NCBI RefSeq assembly: GCF_009674495.1
Contig: NZ_WKJN01000004.1
Span: 62,001-126,000 of the forward strand
Direction of reading: 5' to 3'
Origin: Duganella alba
Lineage (GTDB): Bacteria > Pseudomonadota > Gammaproteobacteria > Burkholderiales > Burkholderiaceae_D
DNA: 64,000 bases
The notes below the pieces were generated by a model. That model was not told the DNA's origin, did no database searches, and saw nothing but the letters and a program-made list of their open reading frames with translations. Position numbers and translations under genes: made by a program. How positions within the stretch are numbered: position 1 is the stretch's first letter; each line of letters opens with the position of its first letter. Below are positions 8,371-15,336 of the stretch, one piece after another.

Positions 8371-8742
8371 ATGAACGAACAACTTACCGCCCTCACGCGC
8401 GGCCTGCGCGACCTGCACAAGCAGCTGATCAATCTGGAGACCCAGTACTTCGGCGCGGTCGGCAGTCCGCTCGAGCATTTGCAGCTGATCACCAACCACC
8501 CGCATTTCGCCTGGCTGCAAAAATTGTCCGGCCTGATGACGCAGATCGACGAGCGGCTTGACGACAAGGAGCCGGTCACGGTGGAGGAAGCCAAGGCGTT
8601 CCGCCAGTCGCTGGAAATGCTGATCGGCCCGTGCGAGGAAGGCGACCAGGAGTTCCGCACCAAGTACAACGCGCTGCTGCACGACGGCCCGGAACTGGTG
8701 ATGGCCCACGGCAACGTGCGCCAGTTGCTGGCGAAGATCTAG
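8371..8742 (+). CDS. Conserved hypothetical protein, 123 aa
   Basis: Small acidic, helix-rich soluble protein without signal peptide or membrane segment. I do not recognise a named domain. Codon use is like that of neighbouring real genes, with strong third-position GC, and nothing convincing is coded on the other strand here. It ends 17 bases before the stop of the convergent giant kinase. A role linked to that kinase is possible only by position. Confidence 0.7.
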   Translation: MNEQLTALTRGLRDLHKQLINLETQYFGAVGSPLEHLQLITNHPHFAWLQKLSGLMTQIDERLDDKEPVTVEEAKAFRQSLEMLIGPCEEGDQEFRTKYNALLHDGPELVMAHGNVRQLLAKI

Positions 8743-8759
8743 GCCGCTTCGGCGCCGGC

Positions 8760-11700
8760 TCATTTGAACCAGGGTATATACCGTTTCCAGCGCGCCTGGC
8801 CGGCGTAGGCGCACGCCGCCGGCACCACCAGCCGCATGCAGGTGCCGCCGCTGGCGCGGTTCTCCAGCGTCGCCTGGCTGCCGATGCGGCCGGCGCGCTC
8901 GAACAGGCCGGTCAGGCCCCAGCGCCCGGAACTGCCGTGCCGCGCCACCTCCGGATCGATGCCCTTGCCGTCGTCCAGCACCTGCACGATGAACTGGGCG
9001 GCGCCGTACTCAAGCTCCACCTGCACCGACGCCGCATCCGCATGGCGGAAGGCGTTGATCAGCGCCTCGCGGGCGATGCTGTAGACTTCGCACGCCACCT
9101 GTTCGTCCAGCGCACGCGGCTTGCCCTGCGTGCGCAGGCTGAACACGGCGCGATGGCTTTCCTCCAGCACCTCGCCCACCAGCATCAGGCCGCGCGCCAG
9201 GTCGCCGTCGCCCATGGCGCCGGAACGCAGATCCTGCAATTCGTCGCGCCCCTCTTCCATCACCTTGTCCGCCATCAGCAGCACGCGTTCGATCTTGCGC
9301 CGCGCCGGCGAGTCGGGCGCCAGGCCACCCAGCGCCGACTGGAAGCTCAGCGTCAGGCCGTGCACGCTTTGCAGGAAGCTGTCGTGCAGCGCGCGGGCGA
9401 TGCGCTCGCGCTCGGCCGTGCGGGTGGCCAGGCGCAGCGTCGCCTGGTTCAGCCATACGCGGTACAGCAGATACGCCGCGCCGGCCAGCACCGCGATGCA
9501 CAGCAGATAGAACAGCGGCGTCTGCCGGAAGGTCGGCAGGATGCGCACCGCGATCACGGCTGCCTGGTCGTTCCACTGGCCGAACTGGTTCACCGCCGCC
9601 ACGCGGAAACGGTAATCGCCCGGCCCCAGGTTGGTATAGGAAACGGCGCGGCGCGCGCCGGCATCTTGCCAGTCCGTATCGACGCCTTCCAGCTGGTAGC
9701 GGAAGCGCAGGCCTTCGGGCATGGTGTAGCTGAGCGCCGTGTATTCGATGCGCAGCGAGGTGGTGCCGGGCGCCAGCAGCACCGGCTGGTCCAGCGCCAG
9801 GTAGCGCTTGCCCTGCGCCACCAGCGTTTCGATCTTGACCTGTGGCGGATGCGGCAAGGGGTAGGCGCGCGTGCTGTCGAGCCGGGCGATGCCGTTGGTG
9901 CCGGCAAACCATAGCTGCCCCTCGGCATCGGCCACCGCGCTCGGCACATGGTTGGTGATGGAGGCAAAGCCCGGATAACCGTCCAGCGCGCCGTACAGCG
10001 CATACTTGAGGGGCAGTTCCGGATTGTCCAGCGCGCTCCGCCAGTCGACGGCGCGCACGTGCACCACGCCCTTGCTGCCGTTGAACCAGCGGTCGCCATT
10101 GGCCGAGATCGCCATGCCCGACACGCGCGCCAGCACATCCGGGTCCTGGGCATGGAGCCGGCGGAACTGCCCGCCCTGCAACACCACCACGCCGGCATTG
10201 CCGCCCACCACCACTTCCGGACCGCCACGCACGAAGGTGATGGCGCCGATGTCGCCTTCCTCATGCGGCGCATAGCGGGTGATGCGGCCCTGGTCGTAGT
10301 ACAGCAGCGTGCCGTCGTTATAACCGAACCACATGGCGCCCGGCGCGCCCGGCGCGGCATACGCCACCACGGTCGGTATGCCGAGCTCGGCCTGCGACAT
10401 CCAGCGGCCGTCCTGCCAGCGGAACAGTCCGCGCCGCGTCACGGACAGCCACAGGCCCTTGCCGTCGTCCACCATGCGCACGGCATTGACGACGCCGTGC
10501 TCTTCGAGGCCGGGCGGATAGGCAATGCGCTCGACCGTCTTGCCGTGACGGCGTTCGATGTCGTGCGGCCCGGCCTTGAGCAGGCCGCCGTCGGCGCTGT
10601 TGGCCAGCGCGCCGAACTCCGTTTCCGTGCCGCGCTCCAGCAGCTCGGTCGAGCCGTCGGCGTTCAGCCGCCACAATTCATTGTTGGGCCTGGCCAGCAC
10701 CAGCACCCGCCCCGCCTCGTCGCGGGCAAAGGTGAAGAAGCGCTCGCCCCCGGACAGCTTCACCTGGAACAGGCGGTTCTGGCGGAAACGTTCGACGCCG
10801 GCCTGGGTGCCGACCCAGATGCTGCCGTCGCGGTCTTCAAACAGCACGTTGCCGGTCAGGTTGCTGACCTGCCAGGCCTGATCGAGCCGGCTGTCCGGCT
10901 TGCCGGTGGGCGTGAACACGCCGCCGGGCTGGCGGCCGACGCCGTCGGTGCGGCAGACGCCGGGACAGTTGAGCGCCCAGTAATTGCCGTCGCGGTCGAA
11001 CAGGCCGTCCTCCTGCCCTTCGCCCAGCGCCATCCACTGCGGACGCGGCAGTTGCTGTCCCGGCTGCTGGGCCGGCACCGGCGTCAGCTTGTCGTGCGAG
11101 TCGAGCCACAGGCGGCCGTCCGGCGACGCGCTCAGATTGGTGGTGTTGTAACCGCGGAGCACCGAACGGAAACGCTGCGCGCCATGCGCCAGCACCATCA
11201 ACTGGTCGCCGGCCGCCAGCCAGATTTGCCGGTACTGGTCGATCAGGATGTTGGAGACCCGGCCGCGCGGCAAGCCCATCGCGGCGCCGACATTGCGCCA
11301 TTCCCCCTGTTTCAGTTGCAGCAGGCCGCCGTTGGTGGCGGCCCACACCACGCCGTCGTCATCGGCGATGACATTGATCACGCCGGGAATCAGGTCGCGG
11401 CCGATATGCGAGGGGTAATGCGTGAGGCGGCCCTTGCTCAGCCGGCTGACGCCGCCAAAGATGTAGCCGATCAGCAGGTCGCCGTTGCGCAGCGCCTTCA
11501 GCGCCGTGATGGGCCTGGCGGGCATCGCCGCGCCGGGCAGCGTTTCGAAGCGCTGGAAACGGAAGCCGTCAAAGCGGTACAGGCCGGTGCTGCTGCCGAT
11601 CCACAGCCAGCCGTCGGCGGTTTGCGCCATGGCGGCGATTTCCCCTGGCGCGCCGTCCTTGCCGGTCCAGATGTCATGATGGTAATCGCTGAGTGCAACC

Positions 11701-11774
11701 TTGCTGTCCAGTGCCCAGGCGCGCGGCGCGATGCAGGCCAACACCAGCAACAACAGGATTATGCGGCGACTCAC
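8760..11774 (-). CDS. Two-component-propeller hybrid sensor: histidine kinase with Y_Y_Y domain
   Basis: About 1004 residues. A signal peptide (RRIILLLLVLACIAPRAWA) leads into beta-propeller repeats of the two-component-regulator type, seen as recurrent units such as DGWLWIGSSTGLYRFDG, DGVVWAATNGGLLQL and DGSIWVGTQAGVERF. A Y_Y_Y domain follows (YTALSYTMPEGLRFRYQLEG...YRFRVAAVNQFGQWND), then one transmembrane helix (FYLLCIAVLAGAAYLLYRVW), a HisKA_3 helix with phospho-acceptor His near 795 (ERIARALHDSFLQSV) and an HATPase (EALINAFRHADA, VLDDGKGIDP). The propeller should face the periplasm. HisKA_3 kinases pair with NarL-type regulators, and two such regulators without fixed partners lie within 7 kb. 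The start is uncertain: GTG 11774 is used, TTG 11786 is possible, and neither has a clear ribosome site. Confidence 0.88.
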   Translation of the reverse strand: MSRRIILLLLVLACIAPRAWALDSKVALSDYHHDIWTGKDGAPGEIAAMAQTADGWLWIGSSTGLYRFDGFRFQRFETLPGAAMPARPITALKALRNGDLLIGYIFGGVSRLSKGRLTHYPSHIGRDLIPGVINVIADDDGVVWAATNGGLLQLKQGEWRNVGAAMGLPRGRVSNILIDQYRQIWLAAGDQLMVLAHGAQRFRSVLRGYNTTNLSASPDGRLWLDSHDKLTPVPAQQPGQQLPRPQWMALGEGQEDGLFDRDGNYWALNCPGVCRTDGVGRQPGGVFTPTGKPDSRLDQAWQVSNLTGNVLFEDRDGSIWVGTQAGVERFRQNRLFQVKLSGGERFFTFARDEAGRVLVLARPNNELWRLNADGSTELLERGTETEFGALANSADGGLLKAGPHDIERRHGKTVERIAYPPGLEEHGVVNAVRMVDDGKGLWLSVTRRGLFRWQDGRWMSQAELGIPTVVAYAAPGAPGAMWFGYNDGTLLYYDQGRITRYAPHEEGDIGAITFVRGGPEVVVGGNAGVVVLQGGQFRRLHAQDPDVLARVSGMAISANGDRWFNGSKGVVHVRAVDWRSALDNPELPLKYALYGALDGYPGFASITNHVPSAVADAEGQLWFAGTNGIARLDSTRAYPLPHPPQVKIETLVAQGKRYLALDQPVLLAPGTTSLRIEYTALSYTMPEGLRFRYQLEGVDTDWQDAGARRAVSYTNLGPGDYRFRVAAVNQFGQWNDQAAVIAVRILPTFRQTPLFYLLCIAVLAGAAYLLYRVWLNQATLRLATRTAERERIARALHDSFLQSVHGLTLSFQSALGGLAPDSPARRKIERVLLMADKVMEEGRDELQDLRSGAMGDGDLARGLMLVGEVLEESHRAVFSLRTQGKPRALDEQVACEVYSIAREALINAFRHADAASVQVELEYGAAQFIVQVLDDGKGIDPEVARHGSSGRWGLTGLFERAGRIGSQATLENRASGGTCMRLVVPAACAYAGQARWKRYIPWFK

Positions 11775-11800
11775 GGGAGGTAACAATCAGGTCATTAATG

Positions 11801-11853
11801 AGTCTGTATCATAGACTAAAAAGCAAAAATATAAAAACCTATCAGTTTGATAG
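11801..11853. promoter_or_regulatory. Two dyads in the AT-rich divergent promoter region
   Basis: AGTCT-N7-AGACT (11801-11817) and CTATCA-GTT-TGATAG (11839-11853) are perfect inverted repeats in the AT-rich stretch between the propeller kinase (minus) and the small membrane protein (plus). The second is a compact 15-bp operator-like palindrome. Promoters for both genes should lie here, but no -35/-10 pair is clear. Confidence 0.4.
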
Positions 11854-11927
11854 ATACAATAAAATTTACCAATCGTCGTGCAGCCGCTAATCTGGTCACA
11901 CGTTCCACAGATTAAGAGAGCACCATC

Positions 11928-12290
11928 ATGACCATCAAAGCCCGCCTTCACTCCCTGCCACTGCCTGTCAGCGCCATCGCCCTGCTGGCCGCCATCGTAT
12001 TGGGCAGCCTCGACTACCAGGCCGCCGGCTGGCTGCTGTTCGGCATCGGCGTTCTGACCTGGGCCCGTTTCGACGCCCGGCAGCTGCTCAAGGCCGACCG
12101 CAACGGCCTGTCGCCGGCGCTCGCGCTGCTGGCCTACACCGCGGTGGCCGGCGACCAGGCCAACGCCGCCGTGACCTTCGCGCTGGCCTTGCATGCGCTG
12201 GTGGTTTTCCTTATCCTGATCAGCCGCCATCTCTCCGAAGATGTAGCGCAAGCATTTTCTCAGCAAAAAGGCATAAGCCAGCGTATTTAA
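11928..12290 (+). CDS. Small hydrophobic membrane protein, 120 aa
   Basis: Two to three predicted membrane segments are visible: LPVSAIALLAAIVLGSLDYQ plus the following GWLLFGIGVLTW, and FALALHALVVFLILIS near residue 95, with a polar central loop. I recognise no family. An AGAGAGCAC stretch before ATG 11928 is a weak ribosome site. It is the first gene right of the divergent promoter region shared with the propeller kinase. The first DnaA-box block begins a few bases after its stop. Confidence 0.65.
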   Translation: MTIKARLHSLPLPVSAIALLAAIVLGSLDYQAAGWLLFGIGVLTWARFDARQLLKADRNGLSPALALLAYTAVAGDQANAAVTFALALHALVVFLILISRHLSEDVAQAFSQQKGISQRI

Positions 12291-12295
12291 AGTGG

Positions 12296-12504
12296 TTTTT
12301 TCAGATATCCACACCAACTGTGGATAAGGGTGTGAATAACCGCCACTTGACAGCCGAGAACGCCTTTAACGACGGGCTTTTCAACAAAATGCCTAATCCA
12401 CAGGCAGAATTTTTCCTTCATAAAATCAAAGACTTAGGAAATGTTAAAAGTCGGCGCACGCGATTTTTCCGCCATCTTGAAAAAATAATTTTTGTGCATA
12501 AGTG
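12296..12504 (+). repeat. Repeat block A: DnaA-box cluster, homologous to block B
   Basis: This fills most of the 324-base gap before the RR-PAS gene. It contains a perfect DnaA box TGTGGATAA (12319-12327) and one-mismatch boxes at 12305-12313 (ATATCCACA), 12331-12339 (TGTGAATAA), 12394-12402 (TAATCCACA) and 12493-12501 (TGTGCATAA). It also has TTGACA (12347), GCCTTTAACG (12362) and ATCAAAGACTTA (12425). Every one of these landmarks recurs in block B at exactly +1242. A hand count over 12305-12436 gives about 90 of 132 identical bases without gaps. No gene was found inside it. Confidence 0.8.
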
Positions 12505-12614
12505 GGAAGCAGGACACCGTTGTTGCGCAGCACTGGGAATCCTTTGACAAAAGTGCTGGCGAGGAATAGTGTCACTCTGGAGTTCGGCCAGTTCGACTTA
12601 CCATGGGAACCTGC

Positions 12615-13508
12615 ATGAATCAGAACGACGACGATACCGATTGGATGATAGAAGACGAGGCGCAGCCCAACAGCCAGCCGCGCCAGGGCGGCGCCAATGC
12701 AGCCCCGGCGCCGCCGCCATGGCGGGTGCTGATCGTGGATGATGATGTGGATGTCCACGTGGTCACCAAATTCTCGCTGAGCAACGCCTGCTTCCAGGGC
12801 CGCCGGCTCAGCTTCCTGCATGCCTACAGCGGCGAGGAAGCCCTCAACGTGCTGCGCAACACGCCGGACATCGCGCTGGTGTTGCTGGACGTCATCATGG
12901 AAACCAGCGACGCCGGCCTGCACGTGGCGCGCCAGATCCGCGACAGCCTGCACAACAACCTGGTGCGCATCGTGCTGCGCACCGGCCAGCCGGGCCAGGC
13001 GCTGGAACACAGCATCATCCTCGATTACGACATCAACGATTTCTGGTGCAAGACCGACCTGACCACGCGCAAGCTGTTCACCACCGTGATTTCCTCGCTG
13101 CGCGCGTATGCCGGGCTGGAGGAGGCGCATCGCCGCAGCGTCGCCCTGCAAAACGAGCTGGACCAGGCGCGCAAGCTGCTGGCGGCCGTCGACCAGCACG
13201 CCGTGATCGCCACGCTCGATGCGCGCGGCCACATCGTCACCGTCAACGACAAGTTCTGCACCGTGTTCCAGTACAGCCGCGAGGAACTGCAGGGAGCCGA
13301 CGCGCGCCTGCTGCATGCCCCGCCCTATCCGCAGGACCAGCTGGCCGATGCGCTGCAGGCGTTGAAAGATGGGGAGGCATGGACTGACGTCATCACCACC
13401 TGGCGCCGCGACGGCCAGGAAGTCCGCCTGCGCGTCACCGCCACCGGCGACGATGGCGGCGCCATCATCATCGGCAGCGTGTTGCAGGCGCTCAAGATTC
13501 CGCTTTAA
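12615..13508 (+). CDS. Response regulator receiver + PAS protein without output domain
   Basis: About 297 residues from ATG 12615; ATG 12603 is the alternative start. A Pro/Gln-rich N-terminal tail precedes a receiver domain (about 35-165) with VLIVDDDVDVHVVTK and phospho-acceptor D92 (LVLLDVIMETSDAG). The segment RIVLRTGQPGQA, the DYDINDFWCKTDLT stretch and the FTTVISSLRAY helix match receivers of the DUF3369-associated kind. A coiled segment (NELDQARKLL) and a PAS domain follow (about 185-285: VIATLDARGHIVTVNDKFC, YSREELQG). No GGDEF, EAL, HD-GYP or HTH is present, so it probably signals by protein contact. The gene lies exactly between repeat blocks A and B. Confidence 0.82.
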   Translation: MNQNDDDTDWMIEDEAQPNSQPRQGGANAAPAPPPWRVLIVDDDVDVHVVTKFSLSNACFQGRRLSFLHAYSGEEALNVLRNTPDIALVLLDVIMETSDAGLHVARQIRDSLHNNLVRIVLRTGQPGQALEHSIILDYDINDFWCKTDLTTRKLFTTVISSLRAYAGLEEAHRRSVALQNELDQARKLLAAVDQHAVIATLDARGHIVTVNDKFCTVFQYSREELQGADARLLHAPPYPQDQLADALQALKDGEAWTDVITTWRRDGQEVRLRVTATGDDGGAIIIGSVLQALKIPL

Positions 13509-13537
13509 GTTTCGCTTAAGTTACGGAAACATAAGCC

Positions 13538-13746
13538 TTTTTCCGGATATCCACAAATCCTGTGCATAACTATGTGGATAGCCCCCCATTGACAACGGAT
13601 ACAGCCTGTAACGGCGCGGTTTTCTACAAACTGCACATCCAACAGGCAAAACCAATATCCTTAAAAATCAATGACTTACATTATCACGGATTGTAACGCA
13701 AAAAGTTTTCAAAAAAATTCTTGCCAACATGATTTGTGTATAAGTA
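13538..13746 (+). repeat. Repeat block B: second DnaA-box cluster
   Basis: Located between the RR-PAS stop and the convergent small gene. DnaA-like boxes occur at 13547-13555 (ATATCCACA), 13561-13569 (TGTGCATAA), 13573-13581 (TGTGGATAG) and 13735-13743 (TGTGTATAA), with TTGACA at 13589, GCCTGTAACG at 13604, CAGGCA at 13643 and ATCAATGACTTA at 13667. All correspond to block A at a fixed offset of 1242, in the same orientation. Confidence 0.8.
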
Positions 13747-13763
13747 AACGTGGGGGCGGTATA

Positions 13764-13988
13764 TCAGTGGGCGGCTTTTCGCCGCTGATCGGGATGCAAT
13801 AGCACCCGTTCAATCACCTTGGGATCGACGTTATGCGATTTCAGGTATTCGATCGCACACACGGTGTTGAAACTGGACTGCACCAGGATGCCGCGGTTGA
13901 CCACCGCGCTGCACTCCTCGTCGTGGCGGGGCTGGAATAAGGTGACCGGCGGGGCGAATTCCAGGCTCTGGACTAGCGAGACGTTCAT
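13764..13988 (-). CDS. Small conserved hypothetical protein, 74 aa
   Basis: Starts at ATG 13988 with GAAGGA five bases upstream; a second ATG at 13991 is too close to that site. The protein (NVSLVQSLEFAPPVTLFQP...) ends in a basic tail (HPDQRRKAAH) and has two cysteines but no metal-binding pairing that I recognise. SLEF and FNTVCAIEYLKSHNVDP suggest a small folded helical domain. Convergent with the RR-PAS gene across block B. The function is unknown. Confidence 0.6.
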   Translation of the reverse strand: MNVSLVQSLEFAPPVTLFQPRHDEECSAVVNRGILVQSSFNTVCAIEYLKSHNVDPKVIERVLLHPDQRRKAAH

Positions 13989-14111
13989 CATGATCCTTCG
14001 TGAAAGTGAGGGGCTGCCACCCCGATCGTCGATGCGCTCAGGGAGTATGGCCGACACTCGGACAAAGTCAATGTCAGCCTCCTATCATTCCGCAATTAAA
14101 ACCTTCCGTTC

Positions 14112-14117
14112 TATAAT
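14112..14117 (+). promoter_or_regulatory. Consensus -10 element TATAAT five bases before chrA start
   Basis: A perfect TATAAT ends at 14117 and the ATG is at 14123, so normal -10 spacing would start the transcript at the initiation codon. There is no Shine-Dalgarno sequence. The -35 match is weak. This predicts a leaderless mRNA. Confidence 0.5.
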
Positions 14118-14122
14118 GTGGC

Positions 14123-14695
14123 ATGAACCCCGACCGCCCGCGCCCATCTTCCCTGCTCGATTTGTTCATCTCCTTCACCCTGCTTGCGCTGCAAGGCTTC
14201 GGCGGCGTACTGGCCGTGGTGCAACGTGAGATGGTGGAACGCAAGAAATGGCTGACGCCGGAAGAGTTTCTGGAAGACTGGGCGGTCGCGCAGATCCTGC
14301 CCGGTCCCAACGTGGTCAATATTTCGCTGATGATCGGCGGCCGCTACTTCGGCCTGCGCGGCGCCCTGAGCGCGCTGGCCGGCATGCTGTGCGTGCCGCT
14401 GCTGGTGGTGCTGGGCCTGGCGCTGCTGTATGCGCAGTACGGCAACCATCCGGGCGTGGCCGGCGCGCTGCGCGGCATGGCGGCGGTCACGGCCGGGCTG
14501 ATCGCGGCCACCGGCGTCAAGCTGGGCGCGGCGCTGCGCAAGCATCCGCTGCCGGGTTGGCAGACCGGGCTGATTGTGCTGCTGTGCATGGTCTTCGGGC
14601 TGGCGCTGCATCTGCCGCTGGGCTATACGCTGCTGATCCTGGGCGGGGTGAGCTTTGCCCTCACCTGGCGTAAGCTGAAAGGCGCAGCCGCATGA
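14123..14695 (+). CDS. Chromate transporter, first half (short ChrA)
   Basis: Protein of 190 residues containing one CHR domain: an N-terminal amphipathic segment with FTLLALQGFGGVLAVVQREM, the conserved W-L-T-P-E-E-F motif (KKWLTPEEFLEDW), the LPGPNVVN motif (Q-I-L-P-G-P-N), then about five membrane segments. Short ChrA proteins work as pairs of opposite topology in the inner membrane to expel chromate. The partner follows immediately with a 4-base ATGA overlap. Confidence 0.93.
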   Translation: MNPDRPRPSSLLDLFISFTLLALQGFGGVLAVVQREMVERKKWLTPEEFLEDWAVAQILPGPNVVNISLMIGGRYFGLRGALSALAGMLCVPLLVVLGLALLYAQYGNHPGVAGALRGMAAVTAGLIAATGVKLGAALRKHPLPGWQTGLIVLLCMVFGLALHLPLGYTLLILGGVSFALTWRKLKGAAA

Positions 14696-15279
14696 ACGAG
14701 GCGCCGCTCCATATCGTGTTGACCTTGGCCGACTGGCTGGGCCTGTTCGGGCATTACCTGCTGCTGTCGCTGCTGTCGATCGGCGGCGCGATTTCGACGT
14801 CGACCGAGATGCACCGTTATCTGGTGGTCGAACATCACTGGCTGACGCAGGCGCAGTTCAATAATTCGATGGCGATTGCGCAGGCGGCGCCGGGGCCGAA
14901 CGTGCTGTTCGTGGCCTTGATGGGCTGGAACGTGGGATTGAATGCGGGCAGCTATGCGGCGGCGCTGGCCGGTGTGGCGGTGACCATGCTGGGGATTCTG
15001 ATTCCCAGCACGACCCTGACCTATTTTGCGGCGCGCTGGGGGCATCAGAACCGCGACCTGGTGGGCGTGCGCGCGTTCAAGCAGGGCATGGCGCCGGTGG
15101 TGGTGGGATTGATGGTGTCGGTTGGGCTGATACTGGCGGCGGCCGGCGGCGATGCCGCCACCGACTGGCCGCTGTGGGTGATTTCGCTGGTGGCGGGGTT
15201 GCTGATCTGGCGGACGCGCATCCACTTGCTCTGGCTGCTGGCGGCGGGGGCTGTTATTGGCTGGTTTTTACCCCTTTAG
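14692..15279 (+). CDS. Chromate transporter, second half (short ChrA)
   Basis: Protein of 195 residues, the second CHR domain: LLLSLLSIGGAISTSTEMHR, HHWLTQAQFNNSMAIAQAAPGPNVL and six or so hydrophobic segments. ATG 14692 overlaps the TGA of the first half, so the two are co-translated. Together they should form one heterodimeric chromate (or sulfate-like oxyanion) transporter. The short distance to the sulfur island is suggestive but unproven. No chrB regulator is beside it. Confidence 0.92.
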   Translation: MNEAPLHIVLTLADWLGLFGHYLLLSLLSIGGAISTSTEMHRYLVVEHHWLTQAQFNNSMAIAQAAPGPNVLFVALMGWNVGLNAGSYAAALAGVAVTMLGILIPSTTLTYFAARWGHQNRDLVGVRAFKQGMAPVVVGLMVSVGLILAAAGGDAATDWPLWVISLVAGLLIWRTRIHLLWLLAAGAVIGWFLPL

Positions 15280-15284
15280 CCGGA

Positions 15285-15313
15285 GGGGTCAGACCCCTGC
15301 GGGGTCTGACCCC
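15285..15313. terminator. Perfect 13-bp inverted repeat GGGGTCAGACCCC between convergent genes
   Basis: GGGGTCAGACCCC (15285-15297), a TGC loop and GGGGTCTGACCCC (15301-15313) form a very stable hairpin between the ends of chrA2 and the amidohydrolase gene. No long T-run follows on either strand, so it may act as a bidirectional Rho-assisted terminator or 3'-end stabiliser. From recall, this 13-mer recurs in intergenic sites of related genomes. Confidence 0.6.
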
Positions 15314-15336
15314 GGGCCGCCGCCGGGGGCCGGGTT

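Noticed and set aside
9948..11783. Long plus-strand open frame opposite the propeller kinase
   Set aside because: Its translation is His/Gln/Ala-rich and featureless, while the minus strand shows regular propeller repeats.
12347..12375. Sigma-70 promoter built on TTGACA in block A (and 13589 in block B)
   Set aside because: No acceptable -10 hexamer occurs 16-18 bases downstream in either copy, so the TTGACA is better seen as part of the conserved block.
12296..13746. Calling this region the chromosomal replication origin
   Set aside because: DnaA boxes are clear, but dnaA, dnaN, rpmH, gidA and parAB are absent and no AT-rich unwinding region is evident. I cannot measure GC skew over the chromosome.
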